Origin: Setomelanomma holmii
Taxonomy: Eukaryota > Ascomycota > Dothideomycetes > Pleosporales > Phaeosphaeriaceae
NCBI GenBank assembly: GCA_010015745.1
Contig: ML978190.1
Coordinates: forward strand, 77,022 to 141,021
Length of the DNA: 64,000 nucleotides
Direction: 5' to 3'
Under the pieces are notes generated by a model that had not been told where the DNA came from, did no database searches, and saw nothing but the letters and a program-made list of their open reading frames with translations. Within the stretch, counting starts at the first letter, position 1. Each line of letters starts with the position of its first letter. Shown piece after piece: positions 1 to 10,453 of the stretch. Made by a program: the position numbers and the translations under genes.

Positions 1-383
1 GGCTACGTGCCTCAAGTCAACGCCAGCGACAGAAACGTCAACAACGTAGACAGTATATAGCTCATGGAGGCGTTCTCCAGGCCCAGGAAGGTCAGGCGCT
101 GGTCACAGAGGCTGAAAGGGGTGTCCACACAGGTGACCAAGGAGAGGCAGCTCACGCACGTACACGCGCACCACCAACGTGCAGTAAGTGCCATGAACAA
201 GGTCATAGAAGGACTCAGTGTAGAGCTATCTAATCTATTGTATATTAAAACCTTGTTAAATTTGATTATGTAGGTGAGGAGCTATCGTACGGAGAACCTT
301 GCGTGTTTGGGTGGGGTGCGCAGGATAGTGATCCGCGCAGCTTAGTGATCCAACACGTTATATAATCGCTCTCTGTAGCTCTC
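1..383. other. No recognisable gene
   Basis: Short open frames on both strands, none with a recognisable motif or a credible splice structure. I see no repeat or RNA gene here. Confidence 0.5.
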
Positions 384-1380
384 TCAATACAACAACCTTC
401 TGCTTCCTTCATGTCTGCTCTGTCCTCTCATATCTGACAGCTTGCAGTCGATGGTTGCAGGTGATCTTGCGTGCAGAAAGACTTCGTCCTCCACCGCTGC
501 ATGGTGCTTGCCAATATGTGATATCAAGACGCCGCCAATGGTGCTGGCTTGCAGATTTTCTTGTGTGACTTCCATCGTTTCTTCTGACACTCTGTCGAGC
601 AATACTTCTCCGCATTGCGTCTGGCGCAGACCATGAGAAGCTTTCCATCGTCCTTCTCTCTTTTCCGCAACCTGTACAGACATCAGGCCAATGCTCAGGG
701 CCAAGAGAATCCGCCAATTCCTTGATCTGGTCTGTGAACTCCACTCCATTGTCATCCTTATATCCCACGCTGGCATTTGTCTCGTTCAACATTCCAGTCT
801 CATCAACGGTCAAGAATTTGGTCCGGCCAGCGCGGTCATGAATTCGCCGAACATGTCTGATGAAATGGATTTTCGGGATCTACTTGAGCGGCCAGGTGCT
901 GGAACGTACGTAGGAGGAAATCCCACATGAAGTATACCTTGTTCTTGCTGTTTGCGGGAGTGGGGAAAGTCTGCTGCAGTTTCGGTCGCATAGCGGGATG
1001 CTCACCTAACAGCTGAGCCAACTGCTGGTGTAGCACGAAGAAGTGCTTGTAGATAGGGTGTGCATCCGGCGCATGCTGGAAGCGCAAGAAGAACTGTAAC
1101 CACGTGGCTGAAGTCACATGTTATCCTATTGTAGTAGGCACTGCCCTATGGGCAAGTGCACTTACCTCTGAGCCGAGAGCTCCTGGAACATCATAATCAC
1201 AACACGACAACAGATAGCAATACAATCGTTGATCACAGCCTCCGACCGACACTGCTCACGCAGTTACAAGAACTCTTTACAGTAAATGCGCGTAGTTTTC
1301 GTCGCATCTGGTGACAGGTATTGACTAGTCGCCTCGACGATAGGAATCAACAAAGGCCATTTCGGGTTCGGCATGATAGT
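384..1380 (-). pseudogene. Decayed gene of unknown function
   Basis: On the minus strand, several frames together read like one protein. A start-like segment beginning near 1372 (MPNPKWPLLIPIVEAT) runs with one in-frame TAA into a possible intron (GTAAGTGCAC near 1165 to a CTTCAG near 1115). A helical segment at 1117-836 follows (FLRFQHAPDAHPIYKHFF), then segments at 813-600 and 600-384 that continue in different frames. The stretch around 645 has a CxxCGKERR pair of cysteines. At least one nonsense codon and one frameshift interrupt it. I do not recognise the family. It could be a transposon-derived protein or a dead host gene. What is seen is only protein-like composition shared across broken frames. 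Confidence 0.35.
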
Positions 1381-2325
1381 GACACGATCTTGTGCAGGCC
1401 GCGAAACAGGGGGACGCGTTGTTTATAGGATCTATGCTTCAAGCCCTCGTTGTCTTTGTCGTAGAGTACCGTATGGCTTGTAGATGATGCCCAAGGGTTC
1501 TAGATAAACGATGGACAAGAGCAGAGGTAAGTGTCCGTGGAGAACAAGCAGTAGGGAAAGGACAACACGGATGGACACCAAGCGCTTGGCCTCATGTGAT
1601 GGCGCATTTCGGCCCCACCTTTGCCTTGCGCGCTAACGCATGAAGCCGTGCAATCATCGCCCTCTCCTCAATTCGTCCAAGCTAACATCGATCCTGTCCG
1701 CTCAACAACCAAATACGCGTCTTACGAGAAATCTCCTCAGCTTAGAGAAGGCGACATTATAGCAATTGCGAACGATGCAAGATGCAGTGTGATGACTCCA
1801 CAGCTCCCCAGAAAGGCGACTGCTATAGTCAACACGACCCAGATTAAAAGCCATAAATGTCCTAAGAAAAGCCAAAGTAACGGACGAAACACAGAGTGGC
1901 GAGGTGGTGAGAGTATGTCGCGTGTGTGCCGAAATACTTAGCAGCTTAAGGATGCACAAATAACGATTACCAAAGTATTGGGTGAGCTGTATAGACACTG
2001 GAGCCCAAACATGGACATCAGACTACCTAGAAGAAAAGGCTGAACCCCCTGCTCCATCTAGAAATCGACTTGCGGCATACATACCCAATGCTCGAGGCTC
2101 TAAATGACCTACGTCGTGATCATTCCTTTGACCAATGGAGGCGCCAACCTACCTTCACATCGACATCCGGCAGACGAAACGAAGGGCGGATCTACCTTCA
2201 CCTCTAATCTGTCGAGCGCACGAGGCATCCAGGCCGTTGGTTTGTATATATTCCTGCCCCCACAATATCTTCAACTCTCTTACACTACACCCGTACTCAT
2301 GAATCCCAAGTGAGCAACAAGCAGC
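1381..2325. other. Intergenic, nothing recognised
   Basis: About 0.9 kb with only short frames on either strand. No domain, RNA gene or repeat was recognised. Confidence 0.45.
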
Positions 2326-3180
2326 ATGGCTACTGCAGCTGCGCTTGGAGGCCTTGCGTGAGCGCAATTTTTCATTTCATGCTATTCACACCGCTTACTA
2401 GAAACAGCATGTTTGACAATAAGCTTCTTTCCAATGTCACGATTTGCCAGACCCACAGCGGTATCACAAGATCTACCATGCTCACAAAGTGGTTCTCTGC
2501 ATGAGTTCGACCTGGTTCGTTAAGGCCTTGACTGGCAACTTCAAGGCAAGTTATAGTCCATCGAATACGTTCATGATCTGACTTGACGACAGGAGGCGCA
2601 GTCCGGCGTGGTCGAGCTTCACGATGACCATCCGATCATCTTCGAGATTCTTCTACGGTACATCTACACGCACTCGTGGGATGCCACAGTCGCCTCCAAG
2701 AGAAAGTTAAAGTGGGCGGAGATCGTCTCGGTAGATGGACTACCTAAATTCCCGTCCATGCGCTTGCCGACAAGTATGAGGTCAAGTCGCTCCGCGAGTG
2801 CGCGGCTGAGCAGATTCCTAAGCCTGAAGAGTCTATCAACTCCATCTTAAGGCCCGACCACTACAAGCTGCTTATCGAAAAGCACTATGAGTGATATGTC
2901 GAGGCCGACAGTCCCATAGGAATGAAGATCTGCAACTCGATCACCACGGTGCAGGCAAGTTCGGGCCGAAGGAACGCTGCTCCGAACTTGCGCACAAGTA
3001 TCCCAAATTTGCCATTGACCTCGTTACTGCTGCTCAGGAGAACAAGGGAAGCTTGATCAAGCTAACTTCAGGACATCAATATCATGAGTTCGGCGAGGCT
3101 CTGGCATCTTCCGAGGCCACTTCCAGCCATAGGCAACATTTTCAAGGCTTGGGCGATACGCCAGGCTTCTACTCGATCCA
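2326..3180 (+). pseudogene. BTB/POZ domain protein, frameshifted pseudogene
   Basis: The pieces match a fungal BTB/POZ protein in order. ATG at 2326 starts MATAAALGGL, then a GT-AG intron (donor GTGAGC near 2358, acceptor CAG near 2407), then MFDNKLLSNVTIC. After a frameshift near 2460 comes YHKIYHAHKVVLCMSSTWFV, the conserved BTB core. An apparent GC-AG intron (GCAAGT to ACAG, about 2545-2592) leads to EAQSGVVELHDDHP and ILLRYIYTHSWD. A second frameshift near 2700-2760 precedes ALADKYEVKSLRECAAEQI, and a TGA follows HYE near 2892. Downstream another BTB-like tail fragment (KFAIDLVTAAQ) sits in a different frame. BTB proteins usually act as dimerisation or cullin adaptor modules. Two frameshifts inside the domain make a functional product unlikely. 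Confidence 0.75.
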
Positions 3181-3468
3181 CTGACGCATGCTGGCAGTCT
3201 CATCAGCTTCATGATAACACAACGTATCTGCGCCATTCAGACGCCGTAACTTTGGCCCCCATATGGGAATAAAATGCCGATCTCCCATCCATCTGCAAAT
3301 TCAGGGTGAAATTTTGTCCAAGCATGCCCATTCCACGTACCTCCGCAACAAGTTATGCCCCACGTTCATATAGTCAGATTTTCCTTTCATGATGACGGAG
3401 ACTCACTCTTTAAGGAACACATACTCGTTGGATTAGACACTATTTCACTCAGTCGTTCGCTCTCCTCC

Positions 3469-4722
3469 TCAAACTCCCACACAAACATACGCCTCCCCCC
3501 ACATCGTCCGACAATCACTCCCCACGCCCGAATTCCACTTCGTAAAATCTGCCAACGTAATCCCATTCCTCTTGATAATCACATCACACGTGTCCCCACT
3601 ATTCACATAATCAAACTTCTTACACCCCGCCACCATACCCGGCTGCACGGGACTCGGCGTCACAACGCCCGTCGGGGGTTTTGTGGGCGTTGGGGTGGGT
3701 GTTGTGGGTGTCTGTCCGATGATGGACACGCAGGCGTATGCTTCGGCCCACATGCCGCCACAGGTTGATCCAGCGCTGGGATTCCAGGTTGTTAGCTGTG
3801 CGGTGGTGATGCCGTTCTTGGAAGCGATGACGTCGCATGTATCGCCCTTTTGCACGAAGTAAAAGGCATCGCAGTTCGAGACCATATTCGGCTGCGTGGG
3901 CTGGGGTGTGGAAATGCCATTGCCCGGGTTGGTCGGAGTAGGTGTTGCAGACGGCACGGGTTTCGCGTCTTCGCCGATGATACTTACGCAGGCGTATGCT
4001 TGGGCCCAGAGACCGCCGCAGCTGGAGCCCACGCTGGGATTCCAGGCGACGATTTTAGCGACGGGAACGCCGAATTTTCCTGCGATGATTGCGCAGGTGT
4101 CGCCGGATTCGACGAAGTAGAATTTGTCACAGTTGGTGACAATCTCGGGTTGGGTCGGGAGAGGAGTCGAGATGCCGTTGCCTGGAGTGGAAGAGGAAGT
4201 GGGAGATGGCTTGACAGACAAAGATGTGGGCTGTGCGGTGGGTGTGGGTGAGGGTGATGACGACGAGGGCTTGACGAATGAGCTGGATGGCTTGGGCGAA
4301 GATACAATTGAAGAGGATGGCTTAGGCGTAGGAGGCGGGGTAGGAGTGGGTGTCGTAGGGACAGACGGAGCAAATGTCTCTCCATAAGCTTCAACGCAAT
4401 ATGACTTGCCAGCGGTCAAATCGGTACAGTCAGGTCCAATGGAAGGGTTCTAATGGTCATCAGTATTTCTGAGTATGGATGCTTCTATAAGGGTGTATAT
4501 TCTTACCCATCGCCTGAAATCGACGAGATTGGTCCACTGATCTGCAAGCAAAGCATCGCATGCCTGAGCGCTATCGTAGTCGATCCACCAAGTACATTGG
4601 GTAGTCGTGTTGGGGTCGTAGGGGAGGTTTGGCGTGCTATCTCGAGGGCGAATTGACAAAGCGTCGATAGAAAGGAAAGGCGATGCTATAAGAGCAAGAA
4701 GAGCATTTCTGGAGAACGCCAT
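3469..4722 (-). CDS. Secreted four-LysM chitin-binding-type protein
   Basis: Two exons (4722-4507 and 4449-3469) encode 398 residues. The 57 bp intron 4506-4450 has donor GTAAGA and acceptor TTAG and keeps frame (72 codons in exon 1). The N-terminus (MAFSRNALLALIASPFLS) looks like a signal peptide. Four LysM modules follow: a divergent first one spanning the intron (CTWWIDYDSAQACDALL to NPSIGPDC), then three canonical ones with the pattern FYFV-x-x-GDTC-x-x-IA ... WNPS-x-G-SxCGG-xW-AYACV near residues 175-225, 240-290 and 345-395. They are separated by Pro/Thr/Ser-rich linkers. LysM modules bind chitin oligomers and other GlcNAc polymers. The protein is predicted to be secreted to the cell wall or apoplast. 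Paired cysteines in each module suggest disulfides. The function (binding or protecting chitin) is inferred from the family. Confidence 0.88.
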
Positions 4723-5935
4723 GTTGAACACAAAAGCCAAGGGACCGTAAACCTGAGCAATGATGCTAAGGAAGAAGAAGGAGCGAAGACTCACAGGCTC
4801 TGGAAATCGAAGTCCCTTTCATCACGTACTATATATTGTCGCGCTGCAGTCAGCTTCAACAGCAATTTCCAGCGGACAGCCTCACCAGACCTAACACGAG
4901 ATCACGTGAAGTCTTAAGGCTTCCTCCCACGGCGGAAAATCAATGCCAAGACTGGTCCAAGGAATTTTTCTTTAAGGCCAACAGTATCCCTATACCATTA
5001 TCCTGGTCCGTAAATGGTAGAACACTATATAATCGGCTAAACATAGCATCGGCCGGTCGCGAACATCAGAACTCATCTTACACTCCATGTCGCCAAGTCT
5101 CGCTTATTCGTCCCTGCGCTATCGAATGTCAGGCGTACCCGGACTGAGATGACATTTTGGAAGGTGGAAAATAATTTTTGCCTTATGGTCGTGCTCGTAG
5201 AGGGCCAGTGGTTAAGTGCCGGTCAGGAACAGGAATGGTTGGAGACGAGAATGGACCGGGCCGTTGTTGGATTAGATTTAGATTCTGCCTCGTCTTGGCT
5301 GTAAAGGCTTGTTCGCAATGTGGTATAGCTATTCCTCTTTTGAAGCATATATCGAGCCATGCATGATGATGTTCCTACGGTTCATCTCATGATAACTCTT
5401 TCCTTAGCTTGTCAGCCGACAAAAGATTTCGAGACAACGTGGACTAGGCGTATTAGAACGTGTGTCTGCTCAAACTAGATTCACACCTTTTTCGCGTCAG
5501 CCAAACGTCGTTAAAGATTGACACCTCTCCTAGAGTTGCACTTCCTTCATTTGGTTCCACCAGGAAACTATGTACCACCTATTGACCAGGTGCATTTCGC
5601 CGTGTAATGATTCTCGCGTACTGTTGTTTTAGAAAAACAAAGTCGTGGCCTTCATTCGCAAATCTCAGGGCGTCGAGCCCAGACTAGAGACATTAGCATG
5701 TGAGCGTATGCAAGAACGTTAGAAAAGATGCAGTGCGTTTGCTCTTCCTCACTTTCACTCCAGAAAGTCGCAAGACCGTTGTCCCCGGGCCCGCTTCCAC
5801 GAGTCTCTACCGCCTCGCCTGAGACCTTTCTTATTGCCCGCCATCCCGAACACGTGACTCGATTGAACCTACCCGCCAATTTCCGAATCGACGACTCACA
5901 CTGCACCTGGAACAGTAAATACCGCTACTGCCATC
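4723..5935. other. Intergenic region upstream of the LysM gene
   Basis: A TATA-like stretch (tatatattg near 4830) lies about 110 bp upstream of the LysM start codon and could be its promoter. The remainder holds only short frames with no recognised domain. Confidence 0.4.
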
Positions 5936-6418
5936 TTGAAGTATCCGCTAAGCGTCAAACAGGCCATCCATCTTCGTCTCCAGGTCACCCTGTCCACACC
6001 AACGCCGCCCACCACCGAGGACTCGTTGTGCGCCAAGATCTCAGAACTCTCGAGCACGATGAGCTTAAAAAGCGCATCGCACATTGCGAGCGTGAGAATG
6101 AGGAGTGCGTCGCAAGAACGATGTCAAGGACATCAAGATCAAGAAGCTGAAAGAGGACCTCTCCAAAGTCGCCAAGGCTTACAAGCAGCTTTCAAAGAGC
6201 TTCGAGTGGCTGCACAAATCAAAGAGAGATTGAAGAGGGAGGGTGAAAGACCTGCAGCTGCGAACAAGGTGCAGGAAAGTAGCGCGGTAGTGATATTCCG
6301 AGAGAACGAATTTGAAGGACTGATCGAAAATAGAGGCGAAACGGTGCCATATACACAAAGTCCTGGATTCATGCTGGATGCCTTCATATTCCGCACTGGA
6401 CTGACCTGGAATCTGTAA
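5936..6418 (+). pseudogene. Possible decayed coiled-coil protein
   Basis: Charged, helical, coiled-coil-like stretches lie in different frames: LEHDELKKRIAHCERENEEC near 6050-6110, continuing after a one-base shift near 6118 as DVKDIKIKKLKEDLSKVAKA to about 6232, where a TGA ends it. No single frame covers both parts and no convincing intron rescues it. I do not recognise a family. It may be a dead gene or chance composition. Confidence 0.3.
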
Positions 6419-6589
6419 ACCATAGAGGATATACCCATTCCGAACGCCAAATACTTTTAAGCCTCCGTTAGGCCTAATCATCGTCCGCCCTCGACCTAGG
6501 CGGCTTCTGTCCGTACACTAATGATCTGACCACTTGTCAGCGCCCGCACACACATTGAACGATCCTATCGTTGTGGTCTGCACAGAAGC

Positions 6590-7999
6590 TTACATCTCTT
6601 GATACGCATGAATGCTCTTGTCCCGCAAAGCTTGCCTCATCTTCGCAAGATAGACCTGGACTTCTTCTAATTTCCACTCCATCACCATTGTGAGCAGATA
6701 CAGACACCAGCCCTCTATTCCTTGATCCCAATGAATCTGATTGTATCGGCCCAGCTCCTTGAACCGTCTGTCGCTCGGCCACCCGCCAATGGGCAGTTTC
6801 CATCGATGCTCGACGACATTTATGAATCCGGCTGCTTCAACGCCAGCTTTCTGTTCATCGACGATGCGCAGTGTCTTTCCGAACTTGTCGCCCATTTGAA
6901 GCGAGAGTTTGCCCCATTGATCGAAGATGGAGTCGGGAACGATAGTGCCGTCGTCGGACTTGAGGACGACGGAGGCTTCGAGTTGCTCGTACCAGCCGCC
7001 GGGTTGGAGGTGGCTGTGTTGAAGTGTCAGAATAGAGCGGGATGCGGTCTGATGGTAGACATACTTGTAAGCCTCTCTGTAGAAGGTTGCCCAGTCGGCG
7101 ACTGAGCCAAATAAGCCCCGGACGTGGATGAAGTCGAACTGCTCCTTACGGAAGAGCCATGGTTCTGTGCAGTCATCGACTTCGAATGAAAGGTTTGGTG
7201 GGACCATGGAAGGTTGCGTAGGACTCAGATCGGTCCCAAGTACCTGTCTCTGTCAGAGCATGGTCGCGTGCAGGAGTGAAAGGTCGCGCCTACCTCCGCT
7301 GACGGATATCTGTCGGCAAAGTCGCTGCATGCCGGTGAGTTATCTGTGCACTAAGTGGTAAGGACGGAACTAACATCGCCCATATCCCTAACTTGTCAGC
7401 GTGCGCGTTTGAGAAGTGGACGTGTTGCATGCGTACCCGTTCCAGTTCCTACATCCAAGACGTTCTGCCAGGATATCATGATCAGCGCGAACCTCCCACG
7501 CCTTGTGCGCAACGTACCATGGGGTTCTTCGATATTGGCGCTAGATGCAGCTCGCCATCGAGCAAGAGAAGACATATGTGATGACTGGACTGTCAGCTTG
7601 CGGCACCATCTCAACCAAGCCTCGAGCATACAATATATCTAGTTGGTCCGCCTGCTTCTCATCATTCGGACCCCCTGTGCTTACTTAGAACCAGCACCGA
7701 GATGCGTCGAGTACTGAGCTCACAGTATGACCCTTCTTTATATGCATGGTATCGCCGTCCATTTCGGTACTTGTAGTTTACAATGGCTGACTTGAGCGAA
7801 GTGGTGTCCCTTCATACAAAGTCAAAACGGCGTCTTCGAGGCCGGGGAATAGGGTAGACTTGCGATGCGGAGTCGTCGCCGCCAAATGCCGAATCGGTTT
7901 CATCCGAGTCCTGCGATCCCTGTTAGCCATGTGGGTTCCAGCGCGCATGGGTCCTCGAGAGGGACTCACGACGGAGATCTGAGCCTCAATGTCGGCCAT
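6590..7999 (-). CDS. SAM-dependent methyltransferase (LaeA-like/Methyltransf_23 type)
   Basis: I reconstruct nine exons: 7999-7970, 7910-7864, 7809-7724, 7674-7632, 7584-7518, 7464-7437, 7387-7375, 7324-7294 and 7243-6590. They give 332 residues with every junction in frame. The second intron (7863-7810) is GC-AG (GCAAGT); the others are GT-AG. Exon 7 is a 13 bp microexon. The family hallmarks are all present: an acidic DSDETDSAFGGD start, NGRRYHAYKEGSYWGPNDEK, HHICLLLLDGELHLAPI, the SAM-binding motif I NVLDVGTGTGIWAIDFADRYPSAEV around residues 92-116, GTDLSPTQP, and the W-rich C-terminal half. Relatives methylate small molecules or regulate secondary metabolism. The substrate here is unknown. 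It diverges from the P450 gene (8387) across 387 bp, which suggests shared regulation. The start was chosen at 7999 because the conserved acidic N-terminus follows directly. Confidence 0.85.
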
Positions 8000-8386
8000 G
8001 GCTGGCAAAGTGCATGGTGGTTACAACCGTGGGCGGCCGGGCGAATAAGGCTATCTGAGGGGAGTGCCCAGGTGGGGTCGTGCGGCACGGCTCGTACGCT
8101 AACATCACGCCAGATCGGCTGTCAGTTCTGCAAGCAGTTCGGTGGTCCCTGCGCCGGCGGAATGCCGAATTGAACGAGTCGTCCGGCAGGGCAGCTCGTG
8201 GGAATACGGGCCTTTTTCTGCATCAATCATGTGGTGACGACAGAAGACAACCGCTGACTTGTCGATAATTTGCAACCCTCTGAAGGCAAGACTGCAGCAC
8301 CCTGCGCCGTATGACGATAGCAGCCAGAAAGGGTAGCCCCTTACATATCGTATACCTTCCACAAATCCTCCGATTCGCAATCTGTC
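8000..8386. promoter_or_regulatory. Shared promoter region between methyltransferase and P450
   Basis: This 387 bp gap separates the divergent start codons at 7999 (minus) and 8387 (plus). No specific binding site was identified; the role is inferred from the arrangement. Confidence 0.5.
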
Positions 8387-10294
8387 ATGCCGAACCACGA
8401 GAGTGGGATCGTGGCTGTCCTGCTACCCGCCGCTTTCGCGACCGCCATTGCGTACGCCGTGTACGCCGTGATCTACAATATCTATTTCCATCCTTTGGCC
8501 AAGTTCCCGGGGCCGCCCGTTGCGAAGATAACGACCTACTGGAAGGCGTACGTCGAGTGCATTCAGCAGCGGTCCTTCTGTCATGTTCTTGTAGAATTGC
8601 ACGAGCTTTACGGTGAGAAGACCTGGCAGGATTTCGGTAGACGGACGCCTGCTGACATGCATTGTTCCACCAAGGAAACGTGGTTCGAGTGGGACCAAAT
8701 GAGGTATTGTGGCCCGTCCCGACGCTGTGGTAACGACGTTTTCGCTGACCATGAGTACGCGTGTAGCTCCATTTCGCCGACCCAAAAGCCTACCACGACA
8801 TCTATAACAACAAGAATCGTTGGGACAAGGAAGCGCGGCTGTACAAAAGCTTCAACGAGGACCGATCCAGCTTTGGCTTTCTCACGTATGCCGAGGCCAA
8901 GAATCGCAAAGATGTACTGAACCGCTCGTTCTCGCAGGCTGCGATTGAGGAGGCTGAGGATCTGTGTATCGACAAGACCAAAGCACTTTGTACGGCCTTT
9001 GAGCGGCAGGGCAAGGCAAATAAGAGTGCAGATCTGCTCTTTGCCTATCGCTGTATGAGCATGGATGTGATAATGTCGCTCTGCTTTGGTCAGCCAATCG
9101 ACGCTGTAGAAGTTCCTGACTTTCAGGCTCCCATTGTTGTGGCCATGGATGCGTCGGCGCCCGTCTTCGTGAACTTCAAGTACTCTGATCTATTCAAGAA
9201 CTTCATTCTAAAGTGTCCGCCAAAACTGTCAAAGATAATGAGTCCTGAGACTGCGGGTCTTGTCGACTTGCAGCAGGTACGTCTCCGGATAACGCTCGAA
9301 GCGTTCGAGCCACTGTGGACGATTGTCGTGAGTCCTGGCTGACACTGGATAGTTGTTGCGAGGTCAGATTAATGGCTTGACGAGTGACCCGGAAAAACTG
9401 AAGCTTCTGCCACACAAGATGACCATATTCCATCGTCTCATGGATGCCGATGCGTATCGCAACAAGACCGTTCCTTCCGCTGACAGTCTGTATGAGGAGG
9501 CTCAGGCACTCATGTTCGGTGGCGCAGACACTGTCGGTAGTACACTCATGATTGGAACACATTACTTGCTCCAGCAACCAGACAAGCTGCAGAAGCTCAA
9601 AGACGAACTGCAGTCAGTCTGGCCGGTCCTAAACGGAAAGGAACCCAAATTACGTGACCTGGAGAAATTGCCTTACCTTAACGCCGTGCTCAAGGAAGCA
9701 CTTCGGATGAACTCAGGCGTTGTGTCTGGTCTGCTGCGTGTCGTGCCTCCCAGTGGCGCCACAATAGTCGGCATGGCCGTACCGCCCGGGGTATGTCTTC
9801 CGGTTCTTACATGTATCATGGCTGACCATCGTACAGACGATCGTTTCGTGCGGTAGCACCTTCGTCCACCACAATGCCGCCATATTCCCCGATCCAGACA
9901 AGTTCACACCAGAGCGCTGGCTGGAGTCAGCAGATTTGGACAATTGGCTGGTCGCCTTCTCGCGTGGCCCACGCATGTGCTTGGGACTCAAGTGAGTGAT
10001 ACATCGTCTTGTGGTTTGACTATGATCGCAAGTGCATCGCTGATATGTTCATTGTAGTCTCGCATGGGCCGAATTGCGTCTCATTCTTGCTCATACATTC
10101 CGGAAGTTCGACTTGTCGCTCGCAGAACCGATGTACGTCATCCAAAAGCTCCTTGCTTTTTGCACTCCGATGTATGGTGTTCCCGACACGTGCTGACATT
10201 GTATAGGCCTGGAAAACTGCCCTTCCGAGATACCTTCCTGCCCCACTACTATGGCAAGCATTTGCAGGCAAAAATGGTCCCGGTAAGTGCGTGA
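8387..10294 (+). CDS. Cytochrome P450 monooxygenase
   Basis: Seven exons (8387-8612, 8675-8703, 8767-9276, 9353-9790, 9837-9991, 10058-10132, 10207-10294) give 506 residues, with GT-AG introns and consistent phases. A hydrophobic N-terminal anchor (VAVLLPAAFATAIAYAVYAV) is followed by the hinge HPLAKFPGPP. Further P450 features are the I-helix (EEAQALMFGGADTVGS), the K-helix ExxR (KEALRM), PERW near residues 426-429, and the haem loop FSRGPRMCLG with the axial cysteine at about residue 449. The length is normal for a microsomal fungal P450. It should act at the ER membrane with an NADPH P450 reductase. The substrate cannot be told. It is divergent from a methyltransferase, so the two may modify the same metabolite (inference). 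The last exon reads through a possible GTAAGT donor to TGA at 10292-10294, so the C-terminus could differ slightly. Confidence 0.9.
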
Positions 10295-10453
10295 TGAATG
10301 TCGCACGCGCGCAGCGTCATTGCTTCGCCACATGTTTGGAAGCGCCTCAAGAAGCTATTAGATGCCACAATGGTCGCCCTACCTACTTAGGACAACGTCA
10401 AGAATCGAGATGCTCTTCCGCCGTATTCGTTTCGAATGAGGCGTGATGTTGGA

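Noticed and set aside
3850..4387. Plus-strand frames opposite the LysM gene
   Set aside because: Gly/Val-rich translations are the antisense of Pro/Thr linkers; the minus-strand gene is well supported.
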